DNA from: Icerya purchasi
Lineage: Eukaryota > Arthropoda > Insecta > Hemiptera > Monophlebidae
Direction of reading: 5' to 3'
Length of the DNA: 64,000 nt
Assembly: GCA_039619475.1 (NCBI GenBank)
Contig: CM077115.1
Span: 176,708,060 to 176,772,059, forward strand
Positions within the stretch are counted from its first letter, which is position 1. Each line of letters begins with the position of its first letter. The position numbers and the translations under genes are program-made. Below the pieces are notes generated by a model that was given only the letters and a program-made list of their open reading frames with translations, ran no database searches and was not told the DNA's origin. Shown here piece after piece: positions 55,535-64,000 of this stretch.

Positions 55535-56900
55535 TTTCTCTCCTGAACCTTATGGTTGGTGGGTATTAAAATGACCATGTTAGATCCATCTTCTGGAAGC
55601 AGGCACGTGCTTTTACGGTGATATAACTTTCATCGTTTTTTACTTGGTGCATATTTCTAAGTCTTGGTCTGCTTTTACTTCTTCTTCCGTTCATTGTTCC
55701 TTCGATTAATGTTGTCGTCTATTTCGAATGTCTGATCAGATATCCAACCTTTTAATTTCTTTTTATGTTGATCGTATTCCAGATTTCGCGTTGTTCACTT
55801 ATCTTGTGCAAAACTTCATCATTAGTAGTTTTACTTGTCAAAGGTATCTTTAATATCTGACACCAACACCATCATTTTCTCTTTTTAAAATCTTCCATGT
55901 CTCTGCTCCATATAGAGCCACACTTCAGATAAAGCTTTTTATAAAAATCTTTCTGGTATTAATTGGTAAGTTTTTTGATGCAAGAAAAGGTTTTTTCATG
56001 GAAGCTTTTTTCGCGAGAGCAATACTAATGTCCTTCTTGCTTCGACCATCTAATGGTATTATACTTCTTAAGTAGGGGAACTCAGTTACTTGATTTATTC
56101 TCCGGTGATTAAAGAGAATATTTATACTTTGTTTTCCGAATTTTGTGCATGACCTTCGTCTTTTTGGTACTTACGTTCATTCTACATTTTTCTTGTAGAG
56201 CTCTACTTAACACATTTGAAGATTCTTGTAGTCCTTTCTCGGTTTCCACTATTATTGCTTATCGTCAGCAAATCTTATTGTATTATATATTTTACCATTT
56301 ATATTTAGTCCATTTTTATTCTTTTCTAAATAACATTCTATTGCCTCCTCAATATAATTGTTAAAAAGAATCGGTGAAAGATTACGTCATTGACGTATTC
56401 CTTTACCTATCTTTGTTTTTTGTCTAGCATTCAATTCTCGTTGAAGATTAAACGGCATCTAGATTCTTTAATTTTTCTCAACGCAATACATCCTAGATAA
56501 GTTTACACTCTGCTTCTTACCACAAACATTTTCTCAATCGAAGCTATGACATGTTTTATCGATTTTCGATTAATCCATCGTTTTTGTCTCTTTTCATCCA
56601 TTTCTTTGCGTTTCTCTTACTCGCTATTGGGCCCTTTCGAAATTGATTTATTTGCTATACTTAATCACGCCCGAATTGAAAATAAATATGTAGTGTTACT
56701 GACTGGTTTGTCATCTCTTCTAGTCGATATATTGTTACGCATTCCAATTATAACGTTCAATTTTTCTCTTTACTTTTGTTTTCTAATAACCAGTTCCATG
56801 TTTTTATCAAACATAAACCCTCTTCTTCTTCCCAAGACATTAATTTTCTTTCCGCTTTAACGTCTATCTATCGCCTTCATTCTTATTGTATTCTTTTCTT
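55535..56900 (-). pseudogene. RTE/R4-like reverse transcriptase pseudogene
   Basis: On the minus strand the pieces run in order: KIGKGIRQ-stop-RNLSPILFN, YIEEAIECYLEKNKNG, then IRFADD (catalytic palm motif). Next come GLQESSN-like and MNVSTKKTKV-like segments, then INQVTEFPYLRSIIPLDGRS, KKDISIALAKKASMKKPF, FIKSF and ALYGAETWKILKRE. This follows the palm and thumb of a single-ORF LINE of the RTE/R4 or L2 type. Stops and frameshifts are frequent. The clade cannot be fixed by eye. Confidence 0.65.
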
Positions 56901-57697
56901 TTTGTTAACAGTTTTCTCTTTCATCTCTTCTCGTGAATATTTTTTACCAGAACAGTTAAATTTAGTTTCCTTCAAATATCCTTCCTTCTAGCTAATCGAC
57001 TTGTTATCCTATTTTTGTCTGTTTTAAATCCCGTCAATCGTTTCTCACATCCTTTCTTCCCTACCATTTGTTCTATTTTAATCGGTTGCTCCCCCGGACT
57101 GCATTAAAATTTAGTTCCACACTCCGTATTTTTTAAAGATTTTACTGTGCGATAACATTTTGGCTAGTGCTTTGCGTGTACACAACTGTAAAAGAAAAAG
57201 TAACAATAAAAAGATAAGAAAAAATAAAATTAGTAGGTTTTCCGAATGTTCATTACTGGTTCAATTTCGTTGATGCGAATTTTTATTAGTTTTTTATGCG
57301 GAAGAATGTTCATTGTCGGATTTAGTTTTTTATTCATTTATTGGCGTTGATAAGCGCCCACTGTTTGCGTTTTTTTGTTTCTTTTGATATTTATTTACTA
57401 CGGTAATAAAGTCAGTTTGTTCGTTTAATCGCCCGAAAATGATAATATTTTAATTATACATTTTATTGCCTCTACACGAATGATTCTTCGTGTTGATTTT
57501 ACGGGTTTTACTTTTTGTTATCTTTTTTAGCTGGTAGCAGCAAAGTAAAAATAAAAGATTATAATTTTAACGATTTCCATCAGTCTTATTTCTTATTTTC
57601 CTTCTATAGTTCTAACTAAAAATGTGTTTCAGAACGAGAAGGAAGCTAAATGCGAAATTCAAAAGAATCATTTTTGTGGGAAGATGTAATTTTCCAT

Positions 57698-57702
<5 letters not shown>

Positions 57703-57761
<59 letters not shown>
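57703..57761. repeat. Compound (TC)n(TA)n microsatellite
   Basis: TC dinucleotides at 57703-57730 pass directly into TA dinucleotides at 57731-57761. Confidence 0.95.
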
Positions 57762-57763
<2 letters not shown>

Positions 57764-58380
57764 AAATGTGTACATTACATGTATATAATAAAATTATAAA
57801 TAATTTAGTAAAAATATATATATATATGTAAGAGAAATTTGGAATATGTAGTGCGAGAGGGAATATGAGAATGCTTGAAATCCTCTTTGTCGGCCAAGGG
57901 GAGGATACACGATCACGCGATTCGTCTGGAGAAAGGCTCACCCCGATAAATGCTGGTGATTGACCACGTGGAGAATATTGTTTCGGTGTGAAATTAACAG
58001 ATTAAGTTGTCTCTTGAATATTCCGTAGCCGTAACCCGTGACCAAGCGTTTACCTGTAAGTCTGCGTCGCCGCATCGTGGATCATCACCGACAAATAGGA
58101 TACGTACAGTTTAAATTATAATTAATGTCGTAATTATTCGGCGACATATTTCTATGTATAATAATTGTGTTTTTTATTGGTCGACCGTCGAAGAAATATC
58201 GGTGTAGGTTATCTTTAATATATCTCCATTCACAATTTGAACAACTTATTCTTAAAATATAATACAAAAAAAAATAACAAGAGAAAAGAAAAAGATAATT
58301 AAAAATATGAAAGTATATGTCCGTGGAAGTTAATTCTGCGGTGGCATCCCTAAGGGCATAGAGAAAACAGCTAACGTATT

Positions 58381-58383
<3 letters not shown>

Positions 58384-58422
<39 letters not shown>
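58384..58422. repeat. (TA)n microsatellite
   Basis: Uninterrupted TA dinucleotides. Confidence 0.95.
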
Positions 58423-58423
<1 letters not shown>

Positions 58424-58614
58424 CTGGTCAAAGGGTGATGGTAAAGGCTGCAGCAATTAAAATTAACTGCAGTTACAACAATAAACATGTATTCAATTAA
58501 TCAAAATCACGCCTGCTTTTTCTATACGCTGTTATAATAATCGAAGAAAAGTTCAAAACCAGTCAAATAATCTATGTTTTATTTTTATTATTTTAATATA
58601 TAGTACATGTAAAA

Positions 58615-60145
58615 GTAGGATATCATTAACGAAGAATAGAGAAAAGTAATTCGATGGAAGTGAAGTAAACTAATAGCGTAGATGATGAAAAAGGAAAGAC
58701 TGGGAGAACAACCATGGGAAGACCGACGAAAAACCTTTCTTGTAACGTAGAAGATGGAGAAGATAGGCGGAGAAAATCCTTCACTTCGGAGATTAATAAT
58801 AAGCGAAGAAAACTAAACTGAAACGTTAGCTGCTGAATTTTTTCTCTTATGGTTGGTAGATGCACATTATAAAATGCACAGGAAAAATTGATAAAGGAAG
58901 CTAGAAGAATAATGCTTTTGGGTAAATGATTTACATATATTAGAAACAAAAGAAATAATACAATCAGCAAGGCTAACACCAGGTCGACAACCCAACATAT
59001 TACTAAGATATAAGGTATAACAATTTTGAAAGAAAAGATTTCAGTTCGTTAATATTGCAGAGAAAAGTTTGCGGAAAAGGAGCAGAATACAATTCGTCAA
59101 AAGCCGAAACATAAACAGAAGCAACCAAATCATAATTAGGCTATGGTTGTGCGGTTGTGCACCCATTTCCACATTGTCAAATTCTCGCATGGGCTATGCA
59201 TTTCTAACATCTAATATGATATTATATCGTTAACATACCTGAAATTCATATGGCTTCATCGGATATGAGAGCCTGTCTGTAATGATGAAGCTATCAAAAA
59301 GAACACTGGAATTGGTCAGAGGATGCTTAGAGCATGAAATTTAAAAGCTCTAGCTATCCTCCAGATATTGGAAAAAGAAAAACAGAAATTCTTCTATAAA
59401 AACTTCATCGATACTTTCAGTATTTGCTTCTGGCCGTTTATGAGTGTGAACATTTTCGATTGTAGGGTTTGAACGAAAGGTTCTAAAAGTTGCTCGACTA
59501 TGATCAAATACAGCGTTGCACTTTTCGTTTCCTAAAGAGGAAAGGATTTCTCACGACGATTAGAGAATAAATGGTGTGGCGGAATGAGGAGGAAGCACTA
59601 AAGAGAAGCGTGTCAGATTACAGAAAAAAAAATTATAAACACGTATGGGATCAGAACCAGGTTAAACGTTAGAAAGCAGAGAATTACAAAAGAATGGAAC
59701 AAAATCCGATTATTCCATGAAACAGAATTAAGAGTCCTGAAATAAGTATGAGAACGAAGATTGATAATGGTTTAATAGGAATACGATCAGCTCTGTCGGA
59801 ACGCACAAGGTCTTCCAGTTATAGTTAACAGTAAAAAAAAAAGTCAAATTGAGAGGATTAAAGATATACGAACCCTTTAAAATAGGAAGGAACGAGATTA
59901 TTTAGTATGATCAAACTGTCGGAAAGAATAGAATTCTCGAGTATAGAGTGACATTGTTGTTGTAGACTCCGCAACTTCACGATGGAGGATGAACATTCCA
60001 ATCACCAACTATGGTGAACGACTGTGGGATAAAATTAAGGCAGTTATGAAGGTCATAGTTAGGAGAACCATAAATAGAAATCACATTAAGAGGACTAGCA
60101 AGGCTGCAGGCGATATAGCAATGTGAATAATGTAGGTTAATTAGG
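58615..60145 (-). pseudogene. LINE ORF2 relic: endonuclease then reverse transcriptase
   Basis: In minus-strand order, the endonuclease (about 60140-59780) reads LASPLNVISIYGSPNYDLHN, then FIPQSFTIVGDWNVHPPS-stop-SCGVYNNN, the G-D-x-N-x-H-x-x-W motif with a stop where Trp is expected. After a decayed linker, the RT (58990-58620) reads MLGCRPGVSLADCIISFVSN, AFYNVHLPTIREKIQQL, SPPIFSIFYVTRKVF and PHGCSPSLSFF. These match GFRPG.S..D, AFDNV and GLPQG..LSP motifs. The catalytic YADD appears as a degraded YSSLMI. Probably the upstream half of an RNase H-type LINE. Confidence 0.65.
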
Positions 60146-60312
60146 ACTAGAGAGAAATAGGAATGTAATTTTTATCGATCATCAGCAAAATTTTAATCAA
60201 AAATATTCATTTGATATTTTAGTTATCACAAATTAATTGTTTCATTTTTAGAGTACGATACAAATGACGATCAGTCAGAGCAAAATTTACCAGAGTAATT
60301 TATACACAATTA

Positions 60313-60313
<1 letters not shown>

Positions 60314-60382
<69 letters not shown>
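60314..60382. repeat. (AT)n microsatellite
   Basis: About 34 uninterrupted AT units just before the I-like LINE fragment. Confidence 0.95.
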
Positions 60383-60386
<4 letters not shown>

Positions 60387-60426
60387 AAATATTATTACTT
60401 TATGAATATAGAACAAAAAAAAATAG

Positions 60427-61875
60427 TTGTATTTCGTATTATTAACCTACGATCCATCCAGAAAATTACTAATGCAATTATATAGATCTCTCATTCGGAG
60501 TAAAATCGAATATGAATATCCAGCTCTCAATAACGTATCCGACAAAACCTTGGCCATCATAAAACCAATACAAAACGCAGCCATACGAATGTGTACTGGA
60601 GCTCTACCATCCTCACCAATAGATAGTATATTTTGCGAAGCAGCTGAACTTCCCCCACAATTTAGGAACAATTTGATCACAAACAGGTTCTTCTTATCTG
60701 CTGTAACTAACCCAACAAATTCAGTACAAAACTTGATAAATTCGTACATTAAAAACCCTTCGCTGCAGGTTGAAAAACCAATCACCAATTTTCCTTCTTT
60801 TCTAAAAAATAATGAGCTAAATTTTTCAAACCTGAACCAAGAATATCCAAAATTTCCATTCTGGTTATTACAAACCCCAGACATAGATTTTTCTTTAATA
60901 AACTACAGTAAATCCGAAGTCCCACACCATATAATTAAAAATCGTTATCACGAAAAAGTTACTAATTTTCCAAATTATGTGCCATGCTTTACAGATGGGT
61001 CAAAAATCGGAAATCAATATACTGGATATGCTTTTTCCATCAATGGAGAGGTTAAAAACTTCAAACTTCATAAATGCTCTTCCAACTATACAGCTGAATT
61101 AATAGCAATTTTTCACTGTTTGAAAAGCATAAAAACGAAAGAAAAAAGCAAAAATTATCTAATCCAAAGCGATCAGTAAGCTCACTAACATCCATCCTGA
61201 ACATTTTTTCAACTGAAAGATTTGTCCAAGATATTCACCAACAACTAAACAAGCTAAAATCTCGAAACATTAATATCAAATTAATGTATATACTCATTCA
61301 TATCGGAATCCAGGGAAATGAAATAGTAGATAACCTGACCAAAACCGCGCCTCTACACCCTCTCCTGTAACCTCCACCACAGTCACGGACATCAAACATT
61401 TACTAAATCAAACCAAAATATCTAATTGGCAAGCATCATGGAACACAAAATCCCATAACAAATTATTTCAACACAAAAAATCCGTACAACCTTGGAAAAA
61501 CCTCTCCGAACTAAATCGTCAAGAAGAATTAATTAATCATCAGACTTAGAATTGGACATACGAAACTCACCCATAATTACCTCTTCCTAAAAATCGATGA
61601 ACCCCCTTGTCAGTTCTGCAACTCCACCCCCATCACAGTCAAACACCTTCTTTACGAATGCCCTAACATTAATCAAATCCGTCTAGAACTAAAAATCCCC
61701 TTAAATAATACAACCATCCCTGACAACCAAGACGAAATTTAAAAAATTCTTACCCTGATTAGAAAACTAAACTTAGTAACCAGCATTTAAAATACCTACC
61801 TGACACTGGGTGTAATAATCATAGCCATTAAAAACACCCAGTATAAAAATAATAATAAAAAAAAAAAAAAAAAAG
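60427..61875 (+). pseudogene. I-like RNase H LINE, 5'-truncated, frameshifted
   Basis: A 250-codon open stretch begins with the RT thumb (QLYRSLIRSKIEYEYPALNN, PIQNAAIRMCTGALPSSPID). It reaches RNase H: CFTDGSKIGNQYTGYAF (first Asp), YTAELIAIFHCLKS (Glu) and IQSD (third acidic residue). A one-base loss near 61177 shifts the frame to SSLTSILNIFSTERFVQD, then GIQGNEIVDNLTKTA (last Asp). Further on, IIRLRIGHTKLTHNYLFLKI, CQFCN and VKHLLYECPN give the Cys/His tail. The 3' UTR has an ACTGGGTGT...ACACCCAGT hairpin at about 61806-61850, then ATAATAATAAAA and an A run. Unlike the other RNase H LINEs, this family's coding strand is A-rich and its 3' end differs. Confidence 0.82.
61806..61850 (+). promoter_or_regulatory. 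3'-UTR hairpin of the I-like LINE
   Basis: ACTGGGTGT and its exact complement ACACCCAGT enclose a loop of about 25 bp, just before the A tail. LINE RTs often recognise a 3' stem-loop, so this is the likely RT binding site; the role is inferred. Confidence 0.6.
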
Positions 61876-62131
61876 AAGAAAAAAAACCTCGCTTTAATGA
61901 AGTTTTCCCATCTGTCGTGTGGATTTAAGCACACACTAATTTTCTTTTTTATTATTACTGCATAGCCAGAGGTGTTTAAAAACGAACCAATCATCAAAAT
62001 TGTTACCTGCGAATATTTGATGAAAAAATCATTTAAAAAAAAAAGACGGATTAAAGTAACAAAATACGAATAGTCCAGTTTTAAAGGTCGTCTCACAGTT
62101 GACCGTAAATAGATAAATATAACAAGAAGTT

Positions 62132-62965
62132 TTTTTGTTTTTTTTAACCCCCCTTTGGGCATGTCAACAAAGGATCTTCGCCCAGAAAGGAAAGGAAGGA
62201 GAAGGATCAGTTAAATGTCGATTCGGTCAGCTATTAATAAGATAAAGGAACTGAGGATAGGAACAACTGAGATCGACGGAAACGATAAGATATACGAGGC
62301 ACAATAAGGAGTAGGGAGTTTGAGTGACAGCAGATTGGAATATAAAGAGGTGCGTTCGTTCACGAGGGATGAACATTCAAAGAGGATATGGTCAGGATCA
62401 CAGACGGCTTCGTCGTCAGGGTGAAGAGGGCAATAAGGGGAAAGAGCGAGATGAAAACGAAAACGTGAGGAAGGAAGAAGAGTATGATTCAGACGTAAAC
62501 GGATAATAGGGACAATAACGGAGCGGTGAAGCGAAGGAAAATCGTAAAACCAAAGCCGCGTGGGAAGATTAGGTTGAATGGAAAAATAAAAGGAAGGATG
62601 ATTAGAAAAGGAGGAAACGTAAAAATCTGACCAAAATCTAACATGAAACTTTTTGCACAATGGGAGTAAATTAGAAACGGGAATTTTAGAGAAAAAAAAG
62701 TGAGAGGATACAGCAATCTGAGCCAAGGAATCTGCCATTTCGTTACCCTCTATCCCCATATGACTGGGGACCCAAAACATTTCAATGCGGATAGCGTGAA
62801 GTGAGAAGAGAGTGTGAATGAGAGAGCGAATACGGAGGATGAAAAGGTCAGAGGAGTGAGAGGGGAAATGAGAGGAAATAGCTTTAAGAGCACACATGGA
62901 GTCGGAGATAATTAAAAATTTAGAAGAAGAACGATGTGAGGAAATAAGCATTCTCCGAAGTTATT
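62132..62965 (-). mobile_element. RNase H LINE, minus strand, 5'-truncated
   Basis: The element runs from about 62965 to a T-rich run (its A tail) at 62132-62147. The 3' UTR carries TGGGCGAAGATCCTTTG...GACATGCCCA in minus sense. Its 5' end meets a plus-strand LINE at about 62966 with no spacer that I can see. Confidence 0.8.
62211..62951 (-). CDS. Partial LINE ORF2 C-terminus (RNase H second half plus tail)
   Basis: Uninterrupted for 246 codons. It starts in RNase H after the catalytic Glu. SSKFLIISDSMCALKAIS carries the third catalytic residue and FWVPSHMGIEGNEMADSLAQ the fourth. SNLLPLCKKFHVRFWSDFYV and IIRLRLNHTLLPSSRFRFHL follow. The Cys/His cluster is CPLHP, VCDPDHILFEC, and the end is LIADRIDI-stop. 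The apparent Met start lies inside the domain and is not native. A fragment with no RT of its own. Confidence 0.8.
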   Translation of the reverse strand: MLISSHRSSSKFLIISDSMCALKAISSHFPSHSSDLFILRIRSLIHTLFSLHAIRIEMFWVPSHMGIEGNEMADSLAQIAVSSHFFFSKIPVSNLLPLCKKFHVRFWSDFYVSSFSNHPSFYFSIQPNLPTRLWFYDFPSLHRSVIVPIIRLRLNHTLLPSSRFRFHLALSPYCPLHPDDEAVCDPDHILFECSSLVNERTSLYSNLLSLKLPTPYCASYILSFPSISVVPILSSFILLIADRIDI

Positions 62966-64000
62966 TGTTCTCCCCTCGGACATTAAATCTCTTCCTCATC
63001 CTGCCGTTCAAAACGAATTCAATCACGTATTATCCTCATACTTTCCTTCCCATACAATTATCTACACGGATGGTTCGAAGTCTGATTCTGGTGTTGGGGC
63101 TGCGTTTATTATCCCCGCGTTGATGTATTCCAAATCCTTTCAGTTGCCCTCCTTTTCCTCTATTTTTCTTGCCGAATCCATGGCTATCCTGCAGGCAGTC
63201 CTTTTCATATCCTCGACAAATAACGTCTCTAGATTCCTCCTTTCCTCGGACTCGAAAAGTGTTTTATTGGCTATCTCCTCTCCTTTTCCTACTCATGTCA
63301 CTGATCATATTATTCTCCAAATTCACTTCTTAATTTCTAATTTATTTTCATCCCGTTCTGTTGAAATTGATCTACTATGGATTCCTGGTCGTTGCGGAAT
63401 TCCTGGCAACGAGTCAGTTGACTCGTTGGCACGTTCGGCGGCGACCAATGGTCTATTCATTAGTAGATTTCCTGCTCAAACTCTCTACTGTCTTTCTTAT
63501 CGTTCCCATCACGATTTCTGGACCGAATTCTATCCTTCATTCTTTACCAATCCTCGATTTTTTTACCTTGCTGTTCAACCCTTCCCTTCCTCTCTTCCTT
63601 GGATTAATCTTTTCCCCTACCTTAGCCGTTCGATTATTTCCTCTATAGTTCGCCTGCGGTTCAATCATAGTTTGCTTCCGGCTTCTCTTTTCCGTTTTTC
63701 TATTGTTCAATCTCCTTTGTGTCCTTATGATCCTCCAGAGCTCAATTATACCTGTGATGCGAGTCACATTTTGTTCGAATGCCCCTTTATTTCCTCCGAA
63801 CGTTCTACTCTGTATTCTAGTCTTCTGCGCCTTGGCCTTCCTACTCCTTATAGTGCCCACTCCATTCTTGCACTCCCCTCTCTCAATATAGTTTCTTTGT
63901 TGGCCTTGTTTATCTCCTCAATTTCTAATCTTTTCCTTATATAAGGTACATTTCCTTGCGTTGGGTAAGTTCCACTGTTGACGTGCCCAAAAAAAAAAAA
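62966..64000 (+). mobile_element. RNase H LINE, plus strand, 5'-truncated, head-to-head with previous
   Basis: Readable element sequence begins at about 62975 (KSLPHPAVQNEFNHVLSSYF). The 3' UTR is TTGGGTAAGTTCCACTG...GACGTGCCCA, followed by an A run that reaches the window edge at 64000. Its right-hand target duplication is therefore out of view. Confidence 0.8.
62976..63944 (+). CDS. Partial LINE ORF2 C-terminus with complete RNase H domain
   Basis: One open frame from about 62976 to the stop at 63942-63944. A local ATG lies at 63123, but the native start is lost upstream. RNase H keeps all four catalytic residues: IIYTDGSKSDSGVG, FLAESMAILQAVLF, LLSSDSKSVLLAI and IPGRCGIPGNESVDSLARSA. The usual PGHSGI is PGRCGI here, so the conserved His of that loop is replaced by Arg, which may reduce activity. 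A conserved tail (FWTEFYPSFFTNPRFF, IVRLRFNHSLLPASLFRFSI) leads to the Cys/His cluster CPYDP, CDASHILFEC and the end ISNLFLI. It is one of the best-kept LINE frames here. Confidence 0.85.
   Translation, partial: SDIKSLPHPAVQNEFNHVLSSYFPSHTIIYTDGSKSDSGVGAAFIIPALMYSKSFQLPSFSSIFLAESMAILQAVLFISSTNNVSRFLLSSDSKSVLLAISSPFPTHVTDHIILQIHFLISNLFSSRSVEIDLLWIPGRCGIPGNESVDSLARSAATNGLFISRFPAQTLYCLSYRSHHDFWTEFYPSFFTNPRFFYLAVQPFPSSLPWINLFPYLSRSIISSIVRLRFNHSLLPASLFRFSIVQSPLCPYDPPELNYTCDASHILFECPFISSERSTLYSSLLRLGLPTPYSAHSILALPSLNIVSLLALFISSISNLFLI

Larger units (their letters stand above)
56901..58610. other. No gene recognised; microsatellites
   Basis: Pyrimidine-rich then mixed sequence. It includes the (TC)n(TA)n tract at 57703-57761 and a TA run at 58384-58422. 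A more balanced patch at 57850-58100 has no motif I can name. Confidence 0.4.

Overview
This 64 kb window is AT-rich eukaryotic DNA made almost entirely of transposable elements and their wreckage. I see no host protein-coding gene, rRNA, tRNA gene, CRISPR array or operon. The element mix points to an arthropod, most likely an insect: a Jockey-clade LINE with a three-knuckle gag, several RNase H-bearing LINE families, piggyBac-like, hAT and pogo/Tigger DNA elements, and a tRNA-derived SINE. The species cannot be named from the sequence. The setting resembles a repeat-rich intergenic or heterochromatic region.

Layout. From 1 to 8.3 kb lie stacked LINE pieces: an open RNase H/C-terminal reading frame (1.1-2.5 kb), a chimera of RT, endonuclease and ORF1 pieces on opposite strands (2.5-3.75 kb), further 3' ends, and an RT relic. 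From 8.7 to 19.8 kb are one SINE copy, a piggyBac-like MITE, a BED-finger hAT transposase pseudogene (12.1-15.1 kb) split by a 2-kb TIR element with its own internal fold-back, a 1.3-kb Tigger relic with TA duplications, and a Jockey-like tail. At 21.55-24.14 kb is a 2.6-kb fold-back element whose long inverted arms carry about 31-bp tandem repeats, with a perfect 6-bp target duplication. At 25.0-25.8 kb are possible remains of a helicase/endonuclease (Helentron-like) element. At 28.7-30.1 kb two RNase H LINEs sit head to head.

At 32.5-38.5 kb the second SINE copy lies next to an AT-rich repeat of about 370-390 bp. That repeat is split by a full-length 4.8-kb Jockey element (minus strand) with a 10-12 bp target duplication. 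Jockey ORF2 is whole except for one in-frame amber codon, and ORF1 has one frameshift near its end. The split repeat is part of a palindromic trio of units, and a fourth copy lies at 49.3 kb. At 38.8 kb is a 5'-truncated copy almost identical to the element at 1.6-2.5 kb. From 41 to 56.9 kb are a 159-bp near-perfect hairpin, small truncated LINE insertions with target duplications (one only about 48 bp long), a 297-bp MITE, and decayed RTE-like, Jockey-like and RNase H LINE pseudogenes. From 58.6 to 64 kb are an endonuclease-RT relic, an I-like RNase H LINE with its own 3' hairpin, and a second head-to-head LINE pair. The plus-strand partner of that pair keeps all four RNase H catalytic residues up to the window edge.

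How the parts relate. The non-autonomous elements (SINE, MITEs, fold-back, AT-rich repeat) must be or have been moved by proteins encoded elsewhere. The RNase H LINEs share a short 3'-terminal sequence with hairpin potential just before the A tail, probably the site their RT recognises. Low divergence between copies and clean target duplications suggest fairly recent LINE activity, while the DNA transposons look old and dead.
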